From Stygiobacter sp043807765 (GTDB taxonomy: Bacteria; Bacteroidota; Ignavibacteria; Ignavibacteriales; Melioribacteraceae), in contig JAZDFQ010000110.1 of NCBI GenBank assembly GCA_043807765.1, positions 41,172 through 105,171 on the forward strand: a stretch of DNA of 64,000 bases. Reading direction: 5' to 3'. Of the stretch, positions 7,952 to 16,476 are shown in pieces; the first letter of the stretch is position 1, and every line of letters begins with the position of its first letter. Below the pieces are notes generated by a model that was not told where the DNA came from, ran no database searches, and saw nothing but the letters and a program-made list of their open reading frames with translations. The position numbers were made by a program, and so were the translations under genes.

Positions 7952-8851
7952 ATGAGCACAATGGATTCTACTATTACCACACTAAATATTCCCGACTTAA
8001 AACTGTTTAAGAGAGGAAAAGTCCGTGATGTATATGATTTGGGTGAATACTATCTGATAGTAGCATCAGACCGGCTTTCTGCCTTCGATGTAATAATGAA
8101 CCAAGGAATTCCGGAAAAAGGGAAAATTCTTACTAGCATTTCAAACTTCTGGTTCGATCAAGCGCAAGATATTGTTGAGAATCATCTTATATCAACAAAC
8201 GTTAATGAGTATCCGGAAGTTTGCCGACCTTTCAATTCTTTAATTGCCGGTCGTTCCATGCTTGTAAAAAAAGCAGAGCTGATTCCGATTGAATGTATTG
8301 TACGTGGTTACATTTCCGGCACCGGATGGAACGATTACAAAAAAAGCGGAAGCATTTGCGGAATGAAACTGCCGGAAGGATTAGTTGAATCAGAAAAGTT
8401 GCCGGAACCGATTTTTACTCCATCTACCAAAGCTGAAGTCGGTGTTCACGATGAAAATATTAATGAAGCTCAAGCAATTAATATCATTGGTAAAAAGGCT
8501 TTCGAATTTATTAAGACGACTGCGATAAATATTTACAAGAAAGCTTCTGAGTTTGCTTTATCTAAGGATATAATCATTGCTGATACAAAAATGGAATTCG
8601 GTTACTACGATGGTAAGATTATTTTGATTGATGAATTGTTAACACCAGATTCTTCCCGTTTCTGGCCACTGAATGAGTATGAAAAGGGAAGAGCTCAAAA
8701 CAGTTACGATAAGCAGTATGTTCGGGATTATTTGTTATCAATCAATTTTAACAAAAGGCCGCCGGCTCCGGATCTTCCGCAAGATGTAATTATCAATACT
8801 GCAAAAAAATATGATGAGGCGCTCTTCAAACTGACTGGAAAAGGTATTTAG
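7952..8851 (+). CDS. purC: Phosphoribosylaminoimidazole-succinocarboxamide synthase (SAICAR synthetase)
   Basis: Joins aspartate to CAIR with ATP to form SAICAR in purine synthesis. The 299 residues match the longer, stand-alone bacterial and yeast-like form. Visible are the N-terminal LFKRGKVRDVYDLG with VASDRLSAFDVI, the GYISGTGWNDYKKSG segment, FTPSTKAEVGVHDENI, ADTKMEFGYY and the C-terminal DELLTPDSSRFWP. It leads an apparent operon with DUF971, pgsA, pgpA and cinA, with gaps of 0 to 9 bases or overlaps. guaB and purD lie further downstream on the same strand but in separate units. Confidence 0.96.
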   Translation: MSTMDSTITTLNIPDLKLFKRGKVRDVYDLGEYYLIVASDRLSAFDVIMNQGIPEKGKILTSISNFWFDQAQDIVENHLISTNVNEYPEVCRPFNSLIAGRSMLVKKAELIPIECIVRGYISGTGWNDYKKSGSICGMKLPEGLVESEKLPEPIFTPSTKAEVGVHDENINEAQAINIIGKKAFEFIKTTAINIYKKASEFALSKDIIIADTKMEFGYYDGKIILIDELLTPDSSRFWPLNEYEKGRAQNSYDKQYVRDYLLSINFNKRPPAPDLPQDVIINTAKKYDEALFKLTGKGI

Positions 8852-8853
8852 TA

Positions 8854-9159
8854 ATGCTTCCATTAAGCATAAAAGTAAAAGAGAAAAAATACTTAGCGAT
8901 TGAATGGGAAGATAGAACGCATACAGAAATAAAACTTTCGAATCTTAGAAGACAATGCCCGTGTGCTCTGTGTGCCGAAGAAAAGAGCAAGGAGAGCAGT
9001 TCATATGTTCCTATATATTCAGATCAGCAACTTGCAGTTAAAAGCATTCAAGCAATAGGTAAATATGCTATTGGAATCATATGGGGAGATGATCACAATA
9101 CCGGAATTTATGATTATAGTTACCTCAAAAATATTTCAGAAAATAAAGTAATCAATTAA
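8854..9159 (+). CDS. DUF971 family protein
   Basis: A 101-residue protein with the DUF971 fold, also seen as the N-terminal domain of gamma-butyrobetaine hydroxylases. It shows the typical IEWEDRTHTEIKLSNLRRQCPCALC followed later by GKYAIGIIWGDDHNTGIYDYSYL. The CPCALC cysteines could bind a metal; stand-alone members have been connected to iron-sulfur or molybdenum cofactor biology in some organisms, but no function can be stated here. It starts two bases after purC and ends directly at the pgsA start codon, so it is part of that operon. Confidence 0.85.
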   Translation: MLPLSIKVKEKKYLAIEWEDRTHTEIKLSNLRRQCPCALCAEEKSKESSSYVPIYSDQQLAVKSIQAIGKYAIGIIWGDDHNTGIYDYSYLKNISENKVIN

Positions 9160-9756
9160 ATGCTTCTTCCTAATCAGTTAACAGTTTTAAGAATTATTCT
9201 TACTCCAATTTTCATTATTCTATTTTTGAGTAATGAACCGTTGCTGATTCAGATTTCGCTAGGGGTATTTTTAATTGCTGCTTTAACTGATTGGTATGAC
9301 GGCTGGCTAGCACGCAAATTTAATTACATTACCGAGTGGGGTAAGTTCATGGACCCACTCGCTGACAAAATCCTTACATCAACTGCATTCTTTGGATTTG
9401 TTTCAATCGGTATGCTTCAATTTTGGATGGTCCTACTGATTGTGTTAAGGGATTTTCTAATTACATTACTCAGAGCTTATGCAGATTATAGAAGAGTTTC
9501 TTTTACAACTAGTACATTGGCTAAGTGGAAAACATTTGCGCAAATGTTTTTCCTTTATTATTTGCTTATTATCTATACACTGAGAACGATACCGGGTCTA
9601 GCAAAAGATTACGAATATTGGTTTGCATTATTATTAAACCAAGAAATGATTTTCTGGATTATGCTTTCAGTTACAATATTTACTGTTGTAACCGGCATTA
9701 CATATTTATATAGCAACAGATTTCTAATTAAACAGCTATTTACACGTGCAAATTAA
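9160..9756 (+). CDS. pgsA: CDP-diacylglycerol-glycerol-3-phosphate 3-phosphatidyltransferase
   Basis: Makes phosphatidylglycerophosphate from CDP-diacylglycerol and glycerol-3-phosphate in the inner membrane. The CDP-alcohol phosphotransferase signature D-x2-DG-x2-AR-x8-G-x3-D-x3-D is complete: D44, D47, A51-R52, G61, D65 and D69. The 198 residues contain several hydrophobic helices, the normal form. It overlaps the start of pgpA, whose product removes the phosphate from the PgsA product, by 11 bases. The two consecutive steps of phosphatidylglycerol synthesis are therefore coupled at the DNA level. Confidence 0.93.
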   Translation: MLLPNQLTVLRIILTPIFIILFLSNEPLLIQISLGVFLIAALTDWYDGWLARKFNYITEWGKFMDPLADKILTSTAFFGFVSIGMLQFWMVLLIVLRDFLITLLRAYADYRRVSFTTSTLAKWKTFAQMFFLYYLLIIYTLRTIPGLAKDYEYWFALLLNQEMIFWIMLSVTIFTVVTGITYLYSNRFLIKQLFTRAN

Positions 9757-10210
9757 TTTTATTGAAAAACTGATAGGTTCCGGTTTCTATACCGGCTACA
9801 TTAAAAAGGCAAGCGGCACCTTCGGCAGCCTAGCCGGATTAATAATCTATTTGATTCCGGGATTTGAAAATCCGTCATTAATGCTTTTTTTCATTACACT
9901 ATTTATTCTAATTGGAATACCTATTGCTCGCAAATTCGAAGCAATTTATGGCGAAGATCCAAAAGAATATACAAATGATGAAGTAATTGGAATGTGGATT
10001 ACATTTTTGTTCATCCCTAAAAAAATCTGGTGGATCCTTTTTGGTTTCTTAATTTGGAGAGCTTTAGACATTATTAAACCTTTCCCGGCAAAGCAGCTTG
10101 AATCAGTTAAGAATGGATGGGGTGTTATTCTTGATGATATTATGGCCGGTATTTACTCTTTTATGATTCTACATTTAATAATATTTTATTTCAATAAGAT
10201 TATAGGTTAA
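9746..10210 (+). CDS. pgpA: Phosphatidylglycerophosphatase A
   Basis: Dephosphorylates phosphatidylglycerophosphate to phosphatidylglycerol. The 154-residue membrane protein has the N-terminal SGTFGSLAG motif, the EDPKEYTNDEVIGMW segment with acidic residues, and the conserved IKPFPAKQLE followed by GWGVILDDIMAG, which supplies the metal-binding aspartates. Three to four hydrophobic stretches are visible. Its ATG lies within the end of pgsA, and cinA follows nine bases later. Confidence 0.92.
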   Translation: MQINFIEKLIGSGFYTGYIKKASGTFGSLAGLIIYLIPGFENPSLMLFFITLFILIGIPIARKFEAIYGEDPKEYTNDEVIGMWITFLFIPKKIWWILFGFLIWRALDIIKPFPAKQLESVKNGWGVILDDIMAGIYSFMILHLIIFYFNKIIG

Positions 10211-10219
10211 TCAGAAGCT

Positions 10220-11473
10220 ATGCGAGCTCACATTATTACCATAGGGGATGAAATACTTATCGGACAAATCGTTAATTCCAACGCGGCATGGATTGGTGAT
10301 AGATTGACCAGCATTCAAGTTGATGTGTATAGTACAAGCGTTATTGGCGATGATTCAAGGCAGATAATGCAAGAGTTTAAAAGAGTAACAGATGCATTTG
10401 ATGTTGTGTTGGTTACCGGCGGACTCGGGCCTACACACGACGACATCACAAGAAAGTGTATAGTTGATTTCTTCAAAACTCAACTAGTAGTTGATGAAGA
10501 TGTTCTGAGTGATATTAAAAAGTTTTTTGAAATTAGGAATAGACCATTAACTAAAACCAACGAAGACCAAGCATTGGTTCCTCAAATATGTACACCTATC
10601 AGAAATCCGCGCGGCACTGCACCGGGAATGTGGATCGAAAAAGATGATAAAATATTTGTTGCAATGCCGGGAGTTCCTATCGAAATGAAAGGGATGATGG
10701 AAACGTTTATTATCCCTCGGCTTGAAGCAAAAGTAGATAAGAAAAAAATGTTTGTTCGTAAAAACCTACTCACGACCGGAATTCCGGAATCAACATTGTT
10801 TGACAAATTAGGAAATCTAGACGAATTACTGGAAGGCAATAAAATGGCATTTTTGCCAAATCAGTTTGGAGTAAGAATGCGGTTAACAGTTGAAGGCGAA
10901 ACAGAAGAAACTGCTCAAAACAAACTTGATGAAATTGAACAAAAAATCCGGGCATTAGTTGGAAGATATATTTATGGTAAAGAAGAAGATACTCTTGAAG
11001 AAGTCATTTCTCGTCTTCTGATCGATAGAGGATTAAAAATAGCTATTGCCGAATCATGTACTGGTGGATTGATTTCAAATAGGATTACCAATATTAGCGG
11101 CAGCAGTATGTTCTTTGAAAGAGGCGTCATCACATACAGTAATGCGGCTAAAGTGGAAATACTCCATGTTGACGAAGATACAATTCAGAAAAATGGTGCT
11201 GTTAGCCTCGAAGTTGTAAGACAAATGGCAGAAGGTGTTAGAGCTGTTAGTGGTAGCGATATAGGAATTGGAGTTACCGGAATTCTTGGTCCTACCGGTG
11301 CAACTGAGAACAAACCAGTTGGACTAGTTTTTATTGGAGTTTGCGATGATAAAATTTGTGCTGCAAAAGAATTTCGGTTTGGTGATGATCGGCTGCTTAA
11401 TAAAGACCGTGCGTCGCAAGCAGCATTAGAATTGCTAAGAAGAAATCTTTTAGGAATTCCATACGATGATTAG
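10220..11473 (+). CDS. cinA: CinA-family nicotinamide-nucleotide amidohydrolase / competence-damage protein
   Basis: A full-length two-domain CinA (417 residues). The N-terminal molybdopterin-binding-like (COG1058) domain shows ITIGDEILIGQIVNSNA and TGGLGPTHDD and ends in FVAMPGVPIEMKGM. The C-terminal amidohydrolase domain begins near residue 255 with AIAESCTGGLISNRI and contains GVITYSNAAK and GVTGILGPTG. Two-domain CinA proteins have ADP-ribose pyrophosphatase and NMN deamidase activities in NAD recycling. Its stop overlaps thpR by eight bases, and recA follows; cinA-recA linkage is common in bacteria. Confidence 0.95.
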   Translation: MRAHIITIGDEILIGQIVNSNAAWIGDRLTSIQVDVYSTSVIGDDSRQIMQEFKRVTDAFDVVLVTGGLGPTHDDITRKCIVDFFKTQLVVDEDVLSDIKKFFEIRNRPLTKTNEDQALVPQICTPIRNPRGTAPGMWIEKDDKIFVAMPGVPIEMKGMMETFIIPRLEAKVDKKKMFVRKNLLTTGIPESTLFDKLGNLDELLEGNKMAFLPNQFGVRMRLTVEGETEETAQNKLDEIEQKIRALVGRYIYGKEEDTLEEVISRLLIDRGLKIAIAESCTGGLISNRITNISGSSMFFERGVITYSNAAKVEILHVDEDTIQKNGAVSLEVVRQMAEGVRAVSGSDIGIGVTGILGPTGATENKPVGLVFIGVCDDKICAAKEFRFGDDRLLNKDRASQAALELLRRNLLGIPYDD

Positions 11474-12020
11474 ACTTTTCATCGCTCTAGAAATTCCTAA
11501 CGAAGTTATTGAACTTGTTCTAGCTGAAAGAGATAAATTACTTGGTGCAGAAAAGAATATTCGCTGGGAACCGGGAGAGAAACTTCATATTACGCTCAAA
11601 TTTCTTGGCGATACTGACGAGACTTTAATTGGAAATATTGAGCAAGCGATAGAAAATGTAGTTAAGAACAGAAAATCATTTCAGATGGAATTGGATAAAT
11701 TTGGAGTATTCAGAAGAGATGGCGGGCCGAAAATTCTCTGGTTGGGAATGAAAGAAAGCAAAGAGCTCGAAAAAATTGTTAATGAGATTGAAGATTCATT
11801 TACTAAATTTGGCTACTCCAAAGATGAAAGAAAATTTAAGCCTCATGTTACGTTACTCCGGTTTCGTGGTCATGAGAACACAGATAAAGTTCTAAAATTG
11901 TTAGAAGTAAGTCTTCCGGTAAAAAAGTATAGCGCACGGAATATCACTCTATATAAAAGTGAATTAAACAAAGGCGGTTCTGTTTACACCGCTATAGAAA
12001 GATTTCATTTAGAAAATTAA
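11466..12020 (+). CDS. thpR: RNA 2',3'-cyclic phosphodiesterase (2H superfamily)
   Basis: A 184-residue two-histidine phosphoesterase. The two catalytic HxTx motifs are plain: HITLKFLGD near residue 41 and HVTLLRFRG near residue 124. The N-terminus MIRLFIALEIPNEV is typical of ThpR/LigT proteins, which open 2',3'-cyclic phosphate ends on RNA, including tRNA halves. It sits between cinA (8-base overlap) and recA (11-base gap). Confidence 0.93.
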   Translation: MIRLFIALEIPNEVIELVLAERDKLLGAEKNIRWEPGEKLHITLKFLGDTDETLIGNIEQAIENVVKNRKSFQMELDKFGVFRRDGGPKILWLGMKESKELEKIVNEIEDSFTKFGYSKDERKFKPHVTLLRFRGHENTDKVLKLLEVSLPVKKYSARNITLYKSELNKGGSVYTAIERFHLEN

Positions 12021-12031
12021 AAGGAGAAACT

Positions 12032-13087
12032 ATGTCAACAGATAAAGACCAAAGAATTAAAATTCTAGAAGACACAATAGTCAATATTGAGAAGCAGTTT
12101 GGTAAAGGTACAATAATGAAGCTGGGAGCTGGAGTGATTGCTCCGGTAGAATCTATCCCAACCGGTTCACTTTCTCTCGATTACGCTTTAGGCATTGGCG
12201 GCGTTCCGCGCGGTAGAGTTGTAGAAATTTACGGTCCGGAATCATCGGGTAAGACAACTTTATGTTTACACATCATTGCCGAAGCTCAAAAAAGAGGTGG
12301 CTTAGCAGCCTTTATTGATGCTGAACATGCGTTGGATGCAAACTATGCTAAACGCCTAGGTGTTGATACAACAAATCTTTTATTATCGCAGCCAGATTTT
12401 GGTGAACAAGCTTTAGAAATTGTTGACACCCTTGTAAGAAGCAATGCCTTAGATATCATTGTTGTAGATTCAGTAGCCGCTCTCGTTCCTCGTTCAGAAA
12501 TTGAAGGAGATATGGGGGACCCTCAGATGGCGATGCAAGCTCGTTTAATGAGTCAAGCACTTCGCAAGATTACCGGTGCAATTAGCAAATCTAAAACTTG
12601 CGTTATTTTCATTAATCAGCTTAGAATGAAAATTGGTGTTATGTTTGGCAATCCGGAAACCACAACAGGCGGCAACGCATTAAAGTTTTATGCATCTCTA
12701 AGACTAGACATCAGGAGAATTGCAGCTATAAAGGATGGTACAAACGTTATTGGGAATAGGACAAAAGTTAAAATTGCCAAGAGCAAAGTTGCGCCACCAT
12801 TTAAAGAAGTTGAGTTCGATATTCTTTACAATGAGGGAATTAGCAAAGCCGGAGATATTATTGATTTAGCAACCTCAAAAGATATTTTGAAAAAGAGTGG
12901 TGCATGGTTTACTTATAAAGAGGATCGTTTCCAAGGAAGAGATCAGCTTAGACAAAAAATGATTGAAGATGCAAATCTATTTGCTTCGTTGGAAAGAGAT
13001 GTAAAGACTGCACTGGGAATGATTATAGATGAAGCTAAACCGGTAGTTAAAGAAGACACTGAACCAAAGACTAAAAAGACAAAATGA
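12032..13087 (+). CDS. recA: Recombinase RecA
   Basis: The ATP-dependent strand-exchange protein of homologous recombination and SOS induction. It has 351 residues with Walker A GPESSGKT at 68-75, the DAEHALDANYAKRLGVD segment, Walker B IIVVDSVAAL, loop L1 EIEGDMGD and loop L2 with NQLRMKIGVMFGNPETTTGGNALKFY. A strong AAGGAG Shine-Dalgarno site lies at 12021-12026, five bases before the ATG. No SOS box of a known type was recognised upstream, but this lineage may use a different operator. recX overlaps its stop by four bases. Confidence 0.98.
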   Translation: MSTDKDQRIKILEDTIVNIEKQFGKGTIMKLGAGVIAPVESIPTGSLSLDYALGIGGVPRGRVVEIYGPESSGKTTLCLHIIAEAQKRGGLAAFIDAEHALDANYAKRLGVDTTNLLLSQPDFGEQALEIVDTLVRSNALDIIVVDSVAALVPRSEIEGDMGDPQMAMQARLMSQALRKITGAISKSKTCVIFINQLRMKIGVMFGNPETTTGGNALKFYASLRLDIRRIAAIKDGTNVIGNRTKVKIAKSKVAPPFKEVEFDILYNEGISKAGDIIDLATSKDILKKSGAWFTYKEDRFQGRDQLRQKMIEDANLFASLERDVKTALGMIIDEAKPVVKEDTEPKTKKTK

Positions 13088-13713
13088 TAATTGCCGCGTT
13101 TCAAAAAAAGGGCAATGATGTAGTTGTTGTATTTGATGACGGTTCCTACAGAAATATAGATTATCGAATTGTGGTCGATCATGGGATTTGGAAAGGCCAA
13201 GAAGTTGATGAAAAGAAAATTGAACTGCTCTCATACGAGAGCAGTTTGCTAAAGGCTAAAGATTCTGCATTTAGATACTTAGGATTACGGATTCACTCGA
13301 CTTCCGAATTGAGATTAAAGCTTCAGAAAAAAAAACACTCCAAAGAAATAATTGAAAAAGTCATTGTATGGCTTGTAGAACAAAAATATTTGAATGATGA
13401 CGAATTTGTTAAGCAATATATAGCTGAGAAGATCAAAAAGAAACGTATAGGCACCGCTAAACTTGCAGCTGAGTTGGCAAAGAAGGGAATAAACCGCGAA
13501 TCAATAAATGAAAATCTTCTTACGATTGATCGCGAGAAATATTTTGAAAACGCGATCGAATTGGGTAAAAAGAAGTTAGCTCAAATTAAGGGGAAAGAAA
13601 CCGACGACAAAAGAATCGCCGCTAAGCTGTTTTCCTTTATGGCTACAAAAGGATACGAAAGCGATTTAATTAGGAAAGTAATTCAAAATCTTAACATGCA
13701 AACAGAAGATTAA
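13084..13713 (+). CDS. recX: Regulatory protein RecX
   Basis: RecX binds RecA filaments and limits recombinase activity. The 209-residue protein has the family's helical repeats: AFRYLGLRIHSTSELRLKLQ followed by VIVWLVEQKYLNDDEF and IGTAKLAAELAKKGI. About 60 N-terminal residues precede this core (QKKGNDVVVVFDDGS), an extension seen in related groups. The ATGA overlap with recA means the two are co-translated. A 55-base gap with no clear hairpin separates it from the acyl-CoA dehydrogenase gene. Confidence 0.92.
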   Translation: MIIAAFQKKGNDVVVVFDDGSYRNIDYRIVVDHGIWKGQEVDEKKIELLSYESSLLKAKDSAFRYLGLRIHSTSELRLKLQKKKHSKEIIEKVIVWLVEQKYLNDDEFVKQYIAEKIKKKRIGTAKLAAELAKKGINRESINENLLTIDREKYFENAIELGKKKLAQIKGKETDDKRIAAKLFSFMATKGYESDLIRKVIQNLNMQTED

Positions 13714-13768
13714 TTTTTTTCTAACGGCTCTCTTCTTTATTTTTGAATACACAATTAATGGTGACAAA

Positions 13769-14938
13769 ATGCCTCTCATGAACAAAATCGACTATTACAA
13801 CATTGAAAGCCTATTGAATGAAGAAGAAATAATGGTGCGCGATTCAGTTAGAGAATATGTTGATGCAGAAGTTTTACCAATTATTGAGAAATACAACCGT
13901 GAAGAAAAATTCCCAAGACACCTTGTTCCTAAGATGGGCGAAATGGGACTCTTTGGAATTACTCTACCACAGAAGTATGGCTGTCCGGAAATGAATAACG
14001 TTGCTTATGGTCTTGTTATGCAAGAATTAGAAAGAGGTGACAGCGGTTTAAGAAGCTTTGTGTCTGTACAAAGTGCTCTTGTTATGTATCCTATTTACAC
14101 ATTCGGCAGTGAAAAACAAAAAGATTATTGGCTACCCAAATTAGCCACGGGAGAAAAAATTGGCTGTTTCGGTTTAACCGAACCGGATTACGGATCCAAT
14201 CCCGGAGGATTAATAACACGCGCTGAGAAAGTTGATGGCGGTTATGTTCTCAATGGCGCTAAGATGTGGATTACAAATGGAACTGTTGCTGATGTCGCAG
14301 TTGTATGGGCAAAACTAGATGGCAATGTCCATGGGTTCTTGATTGAAAAGGGAACTAAGGGTTATGAAGCTCCGGAAATGCATGGCAAACATTCACTCAA
14401 AGCTTCGGTTACTTCTGAACTTATTTTCCAAGACGTATTCGTGCCGGAGGAAAATATTCTACCGAATACACAAGGGTTGAAATCTGCTTTAATGTGCTTA
14501 ACTCAAGCACGTTATGGTATTGCTTGGGGAGTTGTTGGTGCTATGATGGCTTGTTATGATTCGGCATTAGAATATGCAAAATCACGTATCCAATTCAGCA
14601 AACCAATAGCTGCATACCAAATAACTCAAGAAAAATTAGTTTATATGATAACTGAAATCACGAAAGCTCAACTAATGAATTTACAGATGGGCAGATTGAA
14701 AGATAAGAATCAATGCAAGCACACTCATGTTTCCATGGCCAAGCGCAATAATTGTGAAAAAGCCTTAGATATAGCTCGTGTAGCTCGTGAAATTTTAGGT
14801 GCCAATGGAATTCTTGATGAATACCCGATTATGAGGCATGCTAACAATCTTGAATCAGTAAAAACATATGAAGGCACTCACGAGATGCATACGCTCATAA
14901 TTGGAGAAGATATAACTGGCTTTGCTGCGTTCGAATAG
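13769..14938 (+). CDS. Acyl-CoA dehydrogenase, glutaryl-CoA dehydrogenase-like
   Basis: A 389-residue FAD flavoprotein. The FAD-binding GCFGLTEPDYGSNPGGL and MWITNGTVADVAVVWAK segments are present, and the catalytic base is the glutamate in KTYEGTHEMHTLIIG near the C-terminus. The serine-arginine region SGLRSFVSVQSALVMYPI and the motif ARYGIAWGVVGAM are the pattern of glutaryl-CoA dehydrogenases, which oxidise and decarboxylate glutaryl-CoA to crotonyl-CoA in lysine and tryptophan breakdown. Short-chain acyl-CoA dehydrogenases usually lack this arginine. The gene is alone, closed by its own terminator, so no pathway neighbours confirm the substrate. A second ATG 12 bases downstream is an equally possible start. 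Confidence 0.87.
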   Translation: MPLMNKIDYYNIESLLNEEEIMVRDSVREYVDAEVLPIIEKYNREEKFPRHLVPKMGEMGLFGITLPQKYGCPEMNNVAYGLVMQELERGDSGLRSFVSVQSALVMYPIYTFGSEKQKDYWLPKLATGEKIGCFGLTEPDYGSNPGGLITRAEKVDGGYVLNGAKMWITNGTVADVAVVWAKLDGNVHGFLIEKGTKGYEAPEMHGKHSLKASVTSELIFQDVFVPEENILPNTQGLKSALMCLTQARYGIAWGVVGAMMACYDSALEYAKSRIQFSKPIAAYQITQEKLVYMITEITKAQLMNLQMGRLKDKNQCKHTHVSMAKRNNCEKALDIARVAREILGANGILDEYPIMRHANNLESVKTYEGTHEMHTLIIGEDITGFAAFE

Positions 14939-14946
14939 AACTTTAG

Positions 14947-14970
14947 AGACCACCTTGTGTGGTCTTTTTT
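14947..14970 (+). terminator. Rho-independent terminator between acyl-CoA dehydrogenase gene and guaB
   Basis: A 7-bp perfect stem AGACCAC/GTGGTCT closes a five-base loop and runs into six T residues. It ends 21 bases before the guaB start, so guaB either has a promoter overlapping this region or depends on read-through. Confidence 0.82.
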
Positions 14971-14991
14971 ATAATATAATTTGGAGTTGGA

Positions 14992-16464
14992 ATGAAAACC
15001 AAAATAGATTTTGAGGGCTTAACGTTTGATGATATATTACTTGTACCGTTGCGCTCCTCAGTTTTACCGCGCGAAGTTGATATTACTTCGTTTCTAACCC
15101 GCGAAATAAAACTAAATATTCCATTTTTAAGTGCTTCGATGGACACTGTGACTGAATCCCAAATGGCAATTGCTATGGCTGCTCAAGGAGGGATTGGGAT
15201 CATACACAAGAATATGTCAATTGAAAAACAAGCTGACGAAATAGATAAGGTTAAACGCTCTGAAAGTGGAATGATTGTAAATCCTATAACCCTTACTCCG
15301 GATAGAACTATAAGAGAAGCCGAAGAATTTATGTCGAAGTATCATATTTCCGGCATTCCGATCGTTGAGAACAACGGAAAACTAGTTGGCATTCTTACTA
15401 ACAGAGATTTGAGATTTGAAACAAACAGAGATTTGCCGGTATACGAATTAATGACTAAGGAAAATCTTGTAACCGCTTCTCTTGGTACTACTTTGGAAGA
15501 TGCACAGAAGATTTTACATCGCCACAGAATAGAGAAGCTGCCGGTAGTTGATAAGAAGGGAATAATCAAAGGATTAATTACTTACAAAGACATTCTTAAA
15601 AAGAAAAAATTCCCAAATGCTTGTAAAGATGATTTAGGTAGATTAAGAGTAGGAGCAGCTGTTGGAGTAACTCACGATACAATGGATAGGGTAGAAGCTT
15701 TAGTAGCTTCCAATGTTGATATTCTTTCACTTGATACTGCTCATGGACATTCCGAGGGTGTACTAAAAACGATAAAAGAGATTCGCAAGAAATACAGAAA
15801 TGTTCAAATTATAGCCGGAAATATTGTTACAAAAGAAGCCGCTCTTGAATTAGAACGATTAGGTGTTGATGCTGTTAAAGTTGGAATAGGCGCCGGTTCA
15901 ATATGTACAACGAGAATTGTAGCTGGAGTTGGTGTTCCACAAATTACAGCGGTTATCGAAGTAGCTAATGCATTGAAAGGTAAAATTCCGGTAATCTCCG
16001 ATGGAGGAGTAAAACAAACTGGTGATGTAGCGAAGGCTATTGCTGCCGGAGCTGATACTGTTATGATGGGAGGAATGCTTGCCGGTTGTGATGAAACTCC
16101 GGGAGAAAAAGTTTTATTTGAAGGTAGAAGTTTTAAAGTCTATCGTGGAATGGGTTCACTTGGAGCAATGAAACAAGGCAGCAGTGATCGTTATTTTCAA
16201 GATGTTGAAGAAGATATTAAAAAGTTGGTTCCGGAAGGTATTGAAGGAAGAGTACCTTACAAAGGACCATTAGCTGATACGATTTATCAATTCGTAGGAG
16301 GTTTGAGAGCTGCTATGGGTTACTGTGGTTCCAAGAATATTACCGAGTTTAAGACTAAAACAAAATTTGTTAAGATATCAAATGCCGGGTTGCGAGAAAG
16401 CCATCCGCATGATGTAATGGTAACTGAAGAAGCTCCTAACTATCAAACTTCTCATAAAAATTAA
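14992..16464 (+). CDS. guaB: IMP dehydrogenase
   Basis: Oxidises IMP to XMP with NAD, the first committed step to GMP. The 490 residues form a TIM barrel interrupted by a CBS pair (about residues 93-205). The catalytic cysteine is C305 in GSICTTRIV. The phosphate-binding DGGVKQTGDVAKAIAAGA and MMGGMLAG, the GRSFKVYRGMGSLGAM segment and the mobile flap EGRVPYKGPL are all present. A GGAG site lies a few bases upstream of the ATG. The glycosyltransferase gene follows after 12 bases. Confidence 0.97.
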   Translation: MKTKIDFEGLTFDDILLVPLRSSVLPREVDITSFLTREIKLNIPFLSASMDTVTESQMAIAMAAQGGIGIIHKNMSIEKQADEIDKVKRSESGMIVNPITLTPDRTIREAEEFMSKYHISGIPIVENNGKLVGILTNRDLRFETNRDLPVYELMTKENLVTASLGTTLEDAQKILHRHRIEKLPVVDKKGIIKGLITYKDILKKKKFPNACKDDLGRLRVGAAVGVTHDTMDRVEALVASNVDILSLDTAHGHSEGVLKTIKEIRKKYRNVQIIAGNIVTKEAALELERLGVDAVKVGIGAGSICTTRIVAGVGVPQITAVIEVANALKGKIPVISDGGVKQTGDVAKAIAAGADTVMMGGMLAGCDETPGEKVLFEGRSFKVYRGMGSLGAMKQGSSDRYFQDVEEDIKKLVPEGIEGRVPYKGPLADTIYQFVGGLRAAMGYCGSKNITEFKTKTKFVKISNAGLRESHPHDVMVTEEAPNYQTSHKN

Positions 16465-16476
16465 TCTAATTACAAT